Positions 18,337 through 27,279 of a stretch of DNA of 64,000 nucleotides are shown one piece after another. Numbering within the stretch: the stretch's first letter is position 1; the number at the start of each line of letters is the position of its first letter. Origin of the DNA: Methylobacterium aquaticum (lineage in GTDB: Bacteria > Pseudomonadota > Alphaproteobacteria > Rhizobiales > Beijerinckiaceae); NCBI RefSeq assembly GCF_016804325.1, contig NZ_CP043627.1, positions 3,857,001 through 3,921,000 on the forward strand, in the 5' to 3' direction. Below the pieces are notes generated by a model. It ran no database searches. It was given only the letters and a program-made list of their open reading frames with translations, and was not told the origin of the DNA. The position numbers and the translations under genes are program-made.

Positions 18337-19127
18337 TCAGCGGCCGAGATAGACCTCGACCACCCGCGGGTCGGCCGAGACGGAATCGATCGAGCCTTCG
18401 GCGAGCACCGCACCCTCGTGCAGGCAGGTGACGCGGCATTGCAGCGCCCGCACGAAATGCATGTCGTGCTCGACCACGATGACCGCGTGGTCTTCAGCGA
18501 TGCGGCGGAGCAGCGTCGCGGTCGCCTCGGTCTCGGCGTCGGTCATGCCGGCCACCGGCTCGTCGACGAGGAGGAGCTTGGGTCCTGCGCCAGGAGCATC
18601 CCGATCTCCAGCCACTGCTTCTGGCCGTGCGAGAGGTCGGCCGCCGGCCGGGCCCGGTGGGCGATAAGCCCCACCGTCTCCAGGATCGCGTCGATCTGCG
18701 CCCGCTCGACCCGGTTGCGCCAGCCGAACAGGGAGGCGGTCGCGGTCCGCGGCCCTTTGAGTGCCAGCAGGATGTTGTCGGCGACCGACTGGCTCTCGAA
18801 CACCGTCGGCTTCTGGAACTTGCGGCCGATGCCGAGCTCGGCGATGGCCGCCTCGTCCATCCGGGTGAGGTCGTGCCGGCCGTCATAGATCACCTGGCCG
18901 GTATCGGGCCGGGTCTTGCCGGTGATGCAATCCATCATCGTGGTCTTGCCGGCGCCGTTCGGACCGATGATCGCCCGCATCTCGCCGGGCATCAGGGTCA
19001 GGGACAGGCCGCGCAGGGCCCGGTAGCCGTCGAACGTGACCTTGATGTCGTCGACGTAGAGCAGGGCCTGGGTGAGGCGCTTCTCGTGGACCGGGTCGGA
19101 AACGGGCAGAGCCATCGCGGCGCTCAT
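18337..19127 (-). pseudogene. urtD: Urea ABC transporter ATP-binding protein UrtD, frameshifted
   Basis: The first frame (start 19127) carries Walker A GPNGAGKTT, FQKPTVFESQSVADN and the signature LSHGQKQWLEIGMLLAQDP. It then shifts into nonsense. The other frame continues exactly where UrtD should, with KLLLVDEPVAGM, EHDMHFVRALQ and VVEVYLGR, to a stop at 18337. Adding one base to the three-G run at 18580-18582 (a C run on the coding strand, GACCC-AAG) restores one protein of about 263 residues, the family length. The gene is otherwise undecayed, so a sequencing error in a homopolymer is at least as likely as a real mutation. The start overlaps the urtC stop (ATGA). Confidence 0.9.
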
Positions 19128-20260
19128 GATCCGCGGCCCTCCTCGGCGAGAGCGGGGGGACTATCGGTGCGAACCCTGGCCCGGCGGGCGCCGAGGCGCT
19201 CGTTGATCGTGCCGAGGATGCCCTTGGGCAGGTACAGGGTGACGACGACGAAGAGGGCGCCCAGCGCGAACAGCCAGGCATCCGGCATCGCCCCGGTCAG
19301 CAGCGTCTTGGCGTAGTTGACCAAAACCGCCCCGAGCGCCGCGCCGACCAGCGTGCCGCGCCCGCCGACCGCGACCCAGATCACCGCCTCGATCGAGTTG
19401 GCGGGGGCGAATTCGGACGGGTTGATGATGCCGACCTGCGGCACGTAGAGGGCGCCGGCCACCCCCGCCATCATCGCCGAGACGGTGAAGGCCAGGACCT
19501 TGAAGTGGGCCGTGCGGTAGCCGAGGAACCGGGTGCGGGACTCGGCGTCCCGGATCGCGATCAGCACCTTGCCGAAGGCCGAGGTCGTCATGAAGCGGGC
19601 GACGAGATAGGCGAGACCGAGCGCCACGGCGGTCAGGACGAACAGGACGACGCGCGTCCCTTGCGCCTGCACGTTGAAGCCGAGGATGTCCTTGAAGTCG
19701 GTGAGGCCGTTGTTGCCGCCCAGCCCCATGTCGTTGCGGAAGAAGGCGAGCATCAGCGCGAAGGTCATCGCCTGGGTGATGATCGACAGGTAGACGCCGG
19801 TCACCCGCGAGCGGAAGGCGAGCCAGCCGAACACGAAGGCGAGGATGCCCGGCACCAGCAGCACCATCACGGCCGCGAAGGGAAAGAGATCGAAGCCGTG
19901 CCAGTACCAGGGCAAGGACTTGTAGTTCAGGAAGACCATGAAGTCGGGCAGGACCGGGTTGCCGTAGACGCCGCGCGGGCCGATCTGGCGCATCAGGTAC
20001 ATGCCCATCGCGTAGCCGCCGAGCGCGAAGAACGCGCCGTGGCCGAGCGAGAGGATGCCGCAATAGCCCCAGACGAGGTCGAGGCTGAGCGCCAGGATCG
20101 CGTAGGCGAGGTACTTGCCCATCAGCGAGACGGCGTAGGTCGGCACGTGGAACGCCGAGCCGGGCGCGGTGAGCAGGTTGAGGGCCGGCACCACGATGCA
20201 GGCCAAGGCGAGGACGCCGAGGAAGATCCAGCCCGGCTTGTCGATGCGGGAGAGCAGCAT
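19124..20260 (-). CDS. urtC: Urea ABC transporter permease UrtC
   Basis: 378 residues. It is a LivM-type permease with about 9-10 membrane helices; characteristic stretches are LDLVWGYCGILSLGHGAFFALGGYAMGMYLM, FRNDMGLGGNNGLTDFKD (typical of UrtC), RFLGYRTAHFKVLAFTVSAMMAGVAGALY and EAVIWVAVGGRGTL. The start at 20260 (MLLSRIDKPGW) is two bases after the urtB stop. It overlaps urtD by four bases, indicating translational coupling. With UrtB it forms the membrane channel for urea. Confidence 0.93.
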   Translation of the reverse strand: MLLSRIDKPGWIFLGVLALACIVVPALNLLTAPGSAFHVPTYAVSLMGKYLAYAILALSLDLVWGYCGILSLGHGAFFALGGYAMGMYLMRQIGPRGVYGNPVLPDFMVFLNYKSLPWYWHGFDLFPFAAVMVLLVPGILAFVFGWLAFRSRVTGVYLSIITQAMTFALMLAFFRNDMGLGGNNGLTDFKDILGFNVQAQGTRVVLFVLTAVALGLAYLVARFMTTSAFGKVLIAIRDAESRTRFLGYRTAHFKVLAFTVSAMMAGVAGALYVPQVGIINPSEFAPANSIEAVIWVAVGGRGTLVGAALGAVLVNYAKTLLTGAMPDAWLFALGALFVVVTLYLPKGILGTINERLGARRARVRTDSPPALAEEGRGS

Positions 20261-20262
20261 GG

Positions 20263-21852
20263 TCAGGCCTCCACCGCCCGGCCCTTGAGCGCGAACAGGC
20301 CGCGCGGCCGCTTCTGGATGAACAGGATGATGAACACGAGGAGCAGGATCTTTCCGAGCACCGCGCCCGCATAGGGCTCGAGGAACTTGTTGGCGACGCC
20401 GAGGGTGAGGGCCGCGACCAGCGTGCCCCACAGGTTGCCGACGCCGCCGAAGACCACGACCAGGAACGAATCGATGATGTAGCCCTGGCCGAGATTCGGC
20501 GAGACGTTGTCGATCTGCGAGAGCGCCACCCCGGCCACCCCGGCGATGCCGGAGCCGAGGCCGAAGGTGAAGGCGTCGATCCAGGGCGTGCGGATGCCCA
20601 TGGCGGCGGCCATGCGGCGGTTCTGGGTGACGGCGCGGGTCTTCAGGCCGAACGAGGTCGCCTTGAGGATCAGGTTGAGGGCGACGAAGACGGCCATGGC
20701 GAAGACCACGATCCACAGCCGGCTCCAGGTGATCGAGAGGCCGAACAGGTCGAAGGCGCCGGACATGTAGGAGGGTGCGCCGACCTCGCGGTTGGTCGGG
20801 CCGAAGACCGAGCGCACCGCCTGCTGCAGGATCAGGCTGATGCCCCAGGTGGCGAGCAGGGTCTCGAGCGGCCGGCCGTAGAGGTGGCGGATGACGGTCC
20901 GCTCGATCAGGATGCCGACGGCGCCGGCCGCCAGGAAGGCGAGCGGGATCGCGATCGGCAGCGACCAGTCGAACAGGCCGGGGGCCTTCTGGCGGATCAG
21001 CTCCTGCACCAGGTAGGTGGTGTAGGCGCCGAGCATCACCATCTCGCCGTGCGCCATGTTGATGATGCCCATCACCCCGAAGGTGATGGCAAGGCCGATG
21101 GCAGCGAGCAGCAGCACCGAGCCGAGCGAAATTCCGTACCAGGCGTTCTGGACGTTCGCCATCAGCGCCTGGCGGGTTTCGATCGACGAGACGCCGCGGG
21201 CGGCGGCGTCGCGCACGCTCTGGGCCGGATCGGTCGCGAGGCCGCGCAGGATGCCGAGCGCCTCCGAATCGCCGCGGGCCTGGATCGTGTCGACGGCGGC
21301 GAGCCGGTCGATCTCGGGCGCGCCGGGCTTGGCGAGGAGCGCCGCGGCGCGGGCCTCCTGCATGCTGCGCTTCACGCCCGCGTCGGTCTCGCGGGCGAGC
21401 GCCGCATCGAGGGCCGGAAGTGCTGCGGCGTCGCGGGCCTTGAACACCGCGTCGGCGGCGATGCGGCGGGTGGCGGCGTCGGGGGCGAGCAGGTTCAGGG
21501 TGCCGAGTGCGGCGTCGATCGTGCGCCGGAGCCGGTTGTTGACCCGCACGGGCTTGAAGCCCTCGGGGTTCACCGCCGCGCCGGTGCGGGCGTCGGTGGC
21601 CGTCGCGCCGTCCTTGACGGCGAGCGCCTTGTCGTCCGGGCGGTAGAGCAGGCGGCCGTCGGTGAGCGCGCGCAAGACCACTCCGGCCTTGGGATCGCCG
21701 CTGGTGGCGAGGCCCGCAATGCCGGCCTCGATGTCGGAATAATTGTCGCTGGCGAGCCGGCCATAGGCGGCGTCAGCCCCGGTCTGCGCGGCGGCCGCGA
21801 AGGCCCAGCCGGCGCACCAGGCGGCGAGGAGAAGGACGAGGCAGCGGCGCAT
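20263..21852 (-). CDS. urtB: Urea ABC transporter permease UrtB
   Basis: 529 residues from the ATG at 21852, which begins a signal peptide (MRRCLVLLLAAWCAGWAFAAAAQ). UrtB proteins are longer than LivH because of a periplasmic N-terminal region of about 220 residues; here it includes HEAT-like alpha repeats (ALDAALARETDAGVKRSM, LATDPAQSVRDAAARGV). The LivH-like permease follows, with VMGIINMAHGEMVMLGAYTTY and GQGYIIDSFLVVVFGGVGNLWGT. The gap to urtA holds a family C repeat, which might form a strong intergenic hairpin in the mRNA. Confidence 0.92.
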   Translation of the reverse strand: MRRCLVLLLAAWCAGWAFAAAAQTGADAAYGRLASDNYSDIEAGIAGLATSGDPKAGVVLRALTDGRLLYRPDDKALAVKDGATATDARTGAAVNPEGFKPVRVNNRLRRTIDAALGTLNLLAPDAATRRIAADAVFKARDAAALPALDAALARETDAGVKRSMQEARAAALLAKPGAPEIDRLAAVDTIQARGDSEALGILRGLATDPAQSVRDAAARGVSSIETRQALMANVQNAWYGISLGSVLLLAAIGLAITFGVMGIINMAHGEMVMLGAYTTYLVQELIRQKAPGLFDWSLPIAIPLAFLAAGAVGILIERTVIRHLYGRPLETLLATWGISLILQQAVRSVFGPTNREVGAPSYMSGAFDLFGLSITWSRLWIVVFAMAVFVALNLILKATSFGLKTRAVTQNRRMAAAMGIRTPWIDAFTFGLGSGIAGVAGVALSQIDNVSPNLGQGYIIDSFLVVVFGGVGNLWGTLVAALTLGVANKFLEPYAGAVLGKILLLVFIILFIQKRPRGLFALKGRAVEA

Positions 21853-21886
21853 GCAGGGGGTGTCCGGGGCAAAGGTGCCAAACATT

Positions 21887-22036
21887 CCCCTCTCCCGTGT
21901 GGGAGAGGGGTTAGGGGTGAGGGTGCTACGGTTCCACAGAAGGCGCCGAGCGTTGAGCTGCCAGCACGACCGTCCGAGCTTCGATCAGAACCGTAGCACC
22001 CTCACCCCCGGCCCCTCTCCCACACGGGAGAGGGGG
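21887..22036. repeat. Family C composite inverted repeat, copy C1
   Basis: Left arm CCCCTCTCCCGTGTGGGAG, then GAGGGTGCTACGGTT; right arm AACCGTAGCACCCTC, then CCCACACGGGAGAGGGG. It is an outer inverted repeat of about 45 bases per arm, with smaller hairpins in each arm. It lies between urtA and urtB. Confidence 0.85.
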
Positions 22037-22051
22037 GATTCAGCTAGGAAC

Positions 22052-23350
22052 TTACGCGCCGCCGCACTTCTTCGTCTTGGTGTTGTAGTTGCCGCACTTG
22101 AGCTGCACCCAGTCGGCCTCAAGGTCCTTCGAGCCGTCGAGCTGCTTCGACCACGCCTCGCCGGGGATCAGTTCCTTGGTCTTCCACACCACGTCGAACT
22201 GGCCGTTGGCCTCGATCTCGCCGATGAAGACCGGCTTGGAGATGTGGTGGTTGGGCAGCATCTTGGCGGTGCCGCCGGTGAGGTTCGCCTGCTCGATGCC
22301 GGGCAGCGCGTCGATCACCTTGTCGGGGTTGGTGGTGCCGGCCTTCTCGACCGCCTTCACCCACATGTTGAAGCCGATGTAGCTGGCTTCCATCGGGTCG
22401 TTGGTGACGGCCTTGGGGTTCTTCTTGTACGCCTGCCACTGCTTGATGAACGCCTCGTTCTCCGGCGTCTTGATCGACTCGAAGTAGTTCCAGGCGGCGA
22501 GGTGGCCGACGAGCGGCTTGGTGTCGATGCCGGCCAGCTCCTCCTCGCCGACCGAGAAGGCCATCACCGGGATGTCGGTGGCCTTGATGCCCTGGTTGCC
22601 GAGTTCCTTGTAGAACGGCACGTTGGCGTCGCCGTTGACGGTCGAGACCACCGCGGCCTTCTTGCCGGCCGAGCCGAACGCCTTGATCTTCGACACCTCC
22701 GTCTGCCAGTCCGAGAAGCCGAACGGGGTGTAGTTGATCATGATGTCCTCGTCCTTCACCCCCTTGGACTTGAGGTAGGCTTCGAGGATCTTGTTGGTGG
22801 TGCGCGGGTAGACGTAATCCGTCCCCTCCAGCACCCAGCGCTTCACGCCGCCGCCATCCTCCGACATCAGGTAGTCGACCGCCGGGATCGCCTGCTGGTT
22901 CGGCGCCGCACCGGTATAGAACACGTTGCGCTCGCTCTCCTCGCCCTCGTACTGGACGGGGTAGAACAGGATGTTGTTGAGCTCCTTGAAGACCGGCAGC
23001 ACCGACTTGCGCGACACGCTGGTCCAGCAGCCGAACACCGCCGCGACCTTGTCCTTGGCGATCAGCTCGCGCGCCTTCTCGGCGAAGAGCGGCCAGTTCG
23101 AGGCCGGGTCGACGACCACTGCCTCGAGCTTCTTGCCGAGCACGCCGCCCTTCTTGTTCTGCTCGTCGATGAGCATCAGCATGACGTCTTTGAGCGTCGT
23201 CTCGGAGATCGCCATCGTGCCCGAGAGCGAGTGCAGGATGCCGACCTTGATGGTCTCCTGCGCCGAGGCGACCGTGCTCGCCAGCGTGCCGAGCGCCAAC
23301 CCGCCCGCGACCGTGGCGCGCGAGAGCCAACCCTTCCACGTCATCGTCAT
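22052..23350 (-). CDS. urtA: Urea ABC transporter substrate-binding protein UrtA
   Basis: 432 residues. The ATG at 23350 follows GGGAG by four bases; the product starts with a Sec signal (LSRATVAGGLALGTLASTVASA, cleaved before QETIKVGILHSLSGTMAISE). The mature periplasmic binding protein has the UrtA hallmarks GTMAISETTLKDVMLM, VFGCWTSVSRKSVLPVFKE, LFYPVQYEGEE, and NHHISKPVFIGEI near the C-terminus. It captures urea and short amides for UrtBCDE. A sigma-54 promoter lies 34-51 bases upstream, indicating nitrogen-limitation control. Confidence 0.95.
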   Translation of the reverse strand: MTMTWKGWLSRATVAGGLALGTLASTVASAQETIKVGILHSLSGTMAISETTLKDVMLMLIDEQNKKGGVLGKKLEAVVVDPASNWPLFAEKARELIAKDKVAAVFGCWTSVSRKSVLPVFKELNNILFYPVQYEGEESERNVFYTGAAPNQQAIPAVDYLMSEDGGGVKRWVLEGTDYVYPRTTNKILEAYLKSKGVKDEDIMINYTPFGFSDWQTEVSKIKAFGSAGKKAAVVSTVNGDANVPFYKELGNQGIKATDIPVMAFSVGEEELAGIDTKPLVGHLAAWNYFESIKTPENEAFIKQWQAYKKNPKAVTNDPMEASYIGFNMWVKAVEKAGTTNPDKVIDALPGIEQANLTGGTAKMLPNHHISKPVFIGEIEANGQFDVVWKTKELIPGEAWSKQLDGSKDLEADWVQLKCGNYNTKTKKCGGA

Positions 23351-23383
23351 CGTCTCCCTGGGCCGATGCGGCCGAACCCCGTT

Positions 23384-23401
23384 CCGCAAGGCGCGTGCCA
23401 A
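23384..23401 (-). promoter_or_regulatory. Sigma-54 (RpoN) promoter of urtABCDE
   Basis: On the minus strand the sequence TTGGCACGCGCCTTGCGG matches the sigma-54 consensus TGGCACG-N4-TTGC, with exact GG-N10-GC spacing for the -24/-12 elements. Transcription would start near 23374, leaving a 24-base leader that contains the urtA ribosome site. Confidence 0.85.
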
Positions 23402-23415
23402 GGCAGATCGCGAAA

Positions 23416-23429
23416 GGTTCCCGGGAACC
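23416..23429. promoter_or_regulatory. Perfect 14-bp palindrome upstream of the urt promoter
   Basis: GGTTCCCGGGAACC is centred about 50 bases upstream of the predicted urtA transcription start. It does not resemble the NtrC site consensus. It could be an operator or a chance GC palindrome. Confidence 0.3.
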
Positions 23430-23603
23430 GGGGCTCAAATTCTGGGCATGAGGCGGATTTGGGGGCCGTCTGCCCGTTTTCCGACAGCCTCCCTGCGCAG
23501 CTGAGCGCCATCCTGCCTAAGCCTGCGCCAAGGCTACGCTCGGCTCGGGGCTGCCCTAGTTGTGATCACTCGCCGGCATCGTCGAGATCGAGGGAGAACC
23601 GGG

Positions 23604-25268
23604 GTGATCGAGGACCTCTGGTACAAGAACGCGGTGATCTACTGCCTCTCGGTCGGCTCCTTCATGGATGCCAACGGCGACGGCATCGGCGATTTCGAAG
23701 GGCTGGAGCGGCGCCTCGATTATCTGCTCGGGCTCGGCGTGACGGCGATCTGGCTGCATCCGTTCCAGCCCTCGCCGGGGCGCGACCACGGCTACGACGT
23801 GGCCGATTACTACGGCGTCGATCCGCGCTACGGCACGCTCGGCGATTTCGTCGCCTTCACCCACGCCGCCAAGCAGCGCGGGATGCGGGTGCTGATCGAC
23901 CTCGTGGTCAACCATACCTCCGACCAGCATCCGTGGTTCAAGGCCGCCCGCTCCGACCCGAATGCCCGCACCCGCGACTGGTACGTCTGGTCGAAGACGA
24001 AACCGGCGAACGCCCACGAGGGCATGGTCTTTCCCGGCGTGCAGAAGAGCACCTGGACCTACGACAAGGAAGCCAAGGCCTGGTACTTCCACCGCTTCTA
24101 CGACTTCCAGCCCGATCTCAACACCGCCAATCCCCATGTCCAGGCCGAGATCCTGAAGATCATGGGGTTCTGGATCCAGCTCGGCGTGTCGGGCTTCCGC
24201 ATGGATGCGGTGCCGTTCGTGATCGCCGAGAAGGGGCCGGAGGTCTCAGGGGAACCGCGCGAGCAGTTCGAGTTGCTGCGGCTCTTCCGCGAGTTCCTGC
24301 AATGGCGCCAGGGCGACGCGATCATCCTGGCCGAGGCCAACGTGCTGCCGCGCCAGGACCTCGACTATTTCGGCGACGATGCCGACCGCATGCACATGAT
24401 GTTCAACTTCCAGGTCAACCAGGCATTGTTCTACGCGCTCGCCTCGGCGGATGCGCGCCCGCTGGTGAAGGCGCTCCAGAAGACCTGGAACCGGCCGCCC
24501 TCCGCGCAATGGGCGATCTTCCTGCGCAACCACGACGAACTCGATCTCGGGCGGCTCACCGAGAAGCAGCGCCAGACCGTGTTCCAGGAATTCGGGCCCG
24601 ACCCGGACATGCAGCTCTACGACCGCGGCATCCGCCGGCGGCTGGCGCCGATGCTCGGCGGCGACCGGCGCCGGATCGAGCTCGCCTACAGCCTGATGTT
24701 CACCCTGCCGGGCACGCCGGTATTGCGCTACGGCGACGAGATCGGCATGGGCGACGACCTCTCGCTGCCCGAGCGCGACTGCGCTCGCACGCCGATGCAG
24801 TGGTCGGACGAGCCGCAGGGCGGCTTCACGCTCTCCGATCACCCGGAATCGCCGCCGATCCACGAAGGGCCCTACGCCTTCGCCCACGTCAACGCGGCGG
24901 CGCAGCGCTGCGCGCCGGAATCGCTCCTCAACTGGATGGAGCGGGTCATCCGCATGCGCAAGGAGGTGCCGGAGATCGGCTGGGGCGACTTCACCGCCCT
25001 TGAGACCGGCGATACCGGCATCCTCGCCCTGCGCTACGACTGGCGCAACAATTCGGTCCTGTGCCTGCACAACCTTTCGCCTGAGCCGAAGGAGATCACC
25101 TTCGCCACCGGCCTCGACGGCGACGGCCGCAACCTGATCGACCTCCTCACCGGCCAGCGCAGCCTCGCCAACGCGGATGGCTGCCACCGGGTGCTGATGG
25201 AGGGCTACGGGTACCGGTGGTTCCGGGTCGGGGGGCTGGACTACCTGTTGCGGCGGACGGAGATCTGA
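23604..25268 (+). CDS. GH13 alpha-amylase family protein, trehalose-synthase-like
   Basis: About 554 residues from the GTG at 23604, preceded by AGGGAG; an earlier GTG at 23562 is in frame but less well placed. It starts WYKNAVIYCLSVGSFMDANGDGIGDFEGL, the TreS/maltosyltransferase pattern. GH13 catalytic residues are visible: nucleophile Asp in GFRMDAVPFV, acid/base Glu in ILAEANVLP, and the third Asp in FLRNHDEL. A short C-terminal beta domain follows (LCLHNLSPEPKEITF). TreS interconverts maltose and trehalose; the closely related family members have other alpha-glucan activities, so substrate is inferred. No maltokinase, GlgE or OtsAB gene is adjacent. Confidence 0.85.
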   Translation: MIEDLWYKNAVIYCLSVGSFMDANGDGIGDFEGLERRLDYLLGLGVTAIWLHPFQPSPGRDHGYDVADYYGVDPRYGTLGDFVAFTHAAKQRGMRVLIDLVVNHTSDQHPWFKAARSDPNARTRDWYVWSKTKPANAHEGMVFPGVQKSTWTYDKEAKAWYFHRFYDFQPDLNTANPHVQAEILKIMGFWIQLGVSGFRMDAVPFVIAEKGPEVSGEPREQFELLRLFREFLQWRQGDAIILAEANVLPRQDLDYFGDDADRMHMMFNFQVNQALFYALASADARPLVKALQKTWNRPPSAQWAIFLRNHDELDLGRLTEKQRQTVFQEFGPDPDMQLYDRGIRRRLAPMLGGDRRRIELAYSLMFTLPGTPVLRYGDEIGMGDDLSLPERDCARTPMQWSDEPQGGFTLSDHPESPPIHEGPYAFAHVNAAAQRCAPESLLNWMERVIRMRKEVPEIGWGDFTALETGDTGILALRYDWRNNSVLCLHNLSPEPKEITFATGLDGDGRNLIDLLTGQRSLANADGCHRVLMEGYGYRWFRVGGLDYLLRRTEI

Positions 25269-25303
25269 CCCGCGGCTTCACTCGCCGGTTTTGCCACTAT
25301 CCG

Positions 25304-25440
25304 GTCATTCCGGGGCCGCGCAGCGGAGCCCGGAATCCAGAGCCGCGGATGGTTGAGGATAGAGCGGCCAGTGTCCCGCTTTATTCTGTCCCAACCGAGT
25401 GTCTGGATTCCGGGCTCCGCTTTCGCGGCCCCGGAATGAC
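25304..25440. repeat. Family B imperfect palindrome, complete copy (B2)
   Basis: Arms GTCATTCCGGGGCCGCGCAG, GCGGAGCCCGGAATCCAGA and TCTGGATTCCGGGCTCCGC, GCGGCCCCGGAATGAC surround about 55 bases of unique loop. Confidence 0.9.
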
Positions 25441-25545
25441 GCGGAGGGTTCGAGGACGGATATTTGACAGTCAGGCTTCAAGTCCTTGCAGGCTCCGAGT
25501 CTGTTCAGGCTCCAAGCCTTTGTGCGGGCAAGGCGGAAGCCCCCC

Positions 25546-25797
25546 TCAAACCGCCCCCACCGCCAGCATCTCGGCCTCCTCCGGCGAGACCACCCCGTCC
25601 GGCCAGTCGGACCAGACGACGTCGCGGTAGATCGGCAGGCAGACGCCGATCCTCCTGTATTCCGCGATCCGGTTGCGCACCGTGCGGACCGAGATGCCGA
25701 GCATCCTGGCGGCGTGGGTGCGGTTGCCGCGGCAACGGATGAGCGTCTCGATGACGAGCTTGCGCTCGGCCTCCGCGAGAGTGGTCGCTGGCGCCAT
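25546..25797 (-). CDS. Small Fis-type helix-turn-helix DNA-binding protein
   Basis: 83 residues. Residues about 8-48 form a Fis-type HTH_8 (AERKLVIETLIRCRGNRTHAARMLGISVRTVRNRIAEYRRIG), like the DNA-binding end of NtrC-family regulators and of FlbD. It lacks the receiver and AAA+ domains. The C-terminal 30 residues (DVVWSDWPDGVVSPEEAEMLAVG) match no domain I know. ATG at 25797 with AGGAGG nine bases upstream. No target is evident; it lies between repeat B2 and a non-coding region with AT-rich sequence (GGTTAATAAGTCGTTAACG) likely to hold its promoter. Confidence 0.75.
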   Translation of the reverse strand: MAPATTLAEAERKLVIETLIRCRGNRTHAARMLGISVRTVRNRIAEYRRIGVCLPIYRDVVWSDWPDGVVSPEEAEMLAVGAV

Positions 25798-26330
25798 GCT
25801 GTGTTCCTCCTGGTGACGAAGGCCCTCGGATTTATTCGTTCTTGCGACCCGTCAAAGCTGCGCAATTATGGTTAATAAGTCGTTAACGTCACTATCCGGC
25901 ACATCTACGCCTTTCTGTGCTTGCAAAGGCCAGAGCAGAACATAGACAATACGGCCGGTCATCGATCGATGAAGCCCGGTCGGTGCCAGGTGGAGGGCTG
26001 CCGGGTTCCGGCATTCGACGGCGTCCGGGCGAGTCCGGCGAGATCTGGCCGGGCGGCGGCGCAAGACGGGCCGTGACGAGGGCCGACGATATCGAACCCG
26101 GGCCGCCGCCTGATCCGGGCCGCGACCGTCGGCCGGATCGGCCGGGCGCGCCGGGAATGGGGCGCCGGCGGATTGGAGGCGGCGTCACCTCGGTCAGGTC
26201 GCCCGCTGATCTTGATCGACGCCCCCCGTCCCCGCCCGGCGCCGGTGCGGTCGATTGCAGCGCAAGGAACGGGATGCCGTCGGGTCCGCTCATGCGGCAG
26301 GGTGCGGCCTCACCCACCGGAGAGCCCGCG
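25798..26330. other. Intergenic region without recognisable gene
   Basis: About 530 bases between the Fis-type gene and the divergent EamA gene. The first 100 bases are AT-rich for this genome (GCGCAATTATGGTTAATAAG) and probably hold the Fis gene promoter. The rest is GC-rich; its open frames lack ribosome sites and family features. Confidence 0.5.
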
Positions 26331-27260
26331 ATGCCGCCTGCCGCCAACCGTCCCATGACCCCGTCGGAATGGGGCCTGCTCCTCGGCCTGTCGGTCCTGT
26401 GGGGCGGCTCGTTCTTCTTCGTCGGGGTCGCCCTGCGGGCGCTGCCGCCGCTCACCCTGGTCAGCCTGCGCGTCGGCCTCGCGGCGATCATCCTCGCCCT
26501 GGTCTTGCGGGTGCGGGGCTTGCCCCTGCCGCGGGGCGCCCGGGTCTGGCTCGCCTTCCTGGGGGCGGCCTTCCTCAACAACGCGGTGCCGTTCTGCCTC
26601 ATCGCCTGGGGGCAGACCCATATCGCCTCCGGCCTCGCGGCGATCCTCAACGCCACCACGCCGCTCTTCGGCGTCTTGGTCGCCCACTGGCTCACCGACG
26701 ACGAGCGCCTGACGGGGAACCGTCTCGCCGGCGTGCTGGCCGGGCTTGCGGGCGTCGCCGTGATGGTCGGGCCGTCGGTGCTGGCCGGGCTCGGGGGCGA
26801 GGCGCTGGCCCAGGGCGCGGTGCTGCTCGCCGCCCTCTCCTACGCCTTTGCCGGGATCTATGGCCGTCGGTTCAAGCGGATGGGCATCCCGCCGCTCCCG
26901 GCGGCCGCCGGCCAGGTCACCGCCGCGACCGTGCTGCTCCTGCCGGTGGCCCTCGCGGTCGACCGGCCCTGGACCCTGGCGATGCCCCCGGCCACCGCCA
27001 TCGCGGCGGTGCTCGGCCTCGCGGCGCTCTCGACGGCGTTCGCCTACGTGATCTTCTTCCGCCTGCTGGCGAGCGCCGGGGCGACCAACCTGATGCTCGT
27101 CACCTTCCTGATCCCGGTCTCGGCACTCCTGCTCGGCGCCCTGGTGCTCGGCGAGCCGGTGGTCCCGCGCCAGCTCCTCGGCATGGCGCTGATCGGGGCC
27201 GGGCTGGTGGCGATCGACGGGCGGTTGCTGCGGCGCAGGAGGCCCGCGGCGGCCGAGTAG
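26331..27260 (+). CDS. EamA/DMT-family exporter
   Basis: 309 residues from the ATG at 26331, with GGAGAG about 7 bases upstream. Ten predicted membrane helices in two EamA repeats: first WGLLLGLSVLWGGSFFFVGVALRALPP, ending with the conserved SGLAAILNATTPLF; second from GAVLLAALSYAFAGIYGRRF to NLMLVTFLIPVSALLLGALVLGEP. Members export metabolites or amino acids from the cytoplasm; the substrate here is unknown. It converges with the YcaC-like gene (20 bases between stops). Confidence 0.85.
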   Translation: MPPAANRPMTPSEWGLLLGLSVLWGGSFFFVGVALRALPPLTLVSLRVGLAAIILALVLRVRGLPLPRGARVWLAFLGAAFLNNAVPFCLIAWGQTHIASGLAAILNATTPLFGVLVAHWLTDDERLTGNRLAGVLAGLAGVAVMVGPSVLAGLGGEALAQGAVLLAALSYAFAGIYGRRFKRMGIPPLPAAAGQVTAATVLLLPVALAVDRPWTLAMPPATAIAAVLGLAALSTAFAYVIFFRLLASAGATNLMLVTFLIPVSALLLGALVLGEPVVPRQLLGMALIGAGLVAIDGRLLRRRRPAAAE

Positions 27261-27279
27261 CCGCCGCGGGCGGGGGCGG

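Noticed and set aside
25917..26330. Long N-terminal extension of the EamA gene
   Set aside because: No ribosome site or family similarity; the ATG at 26331 has GGAGAG and gives a normal transporter start.
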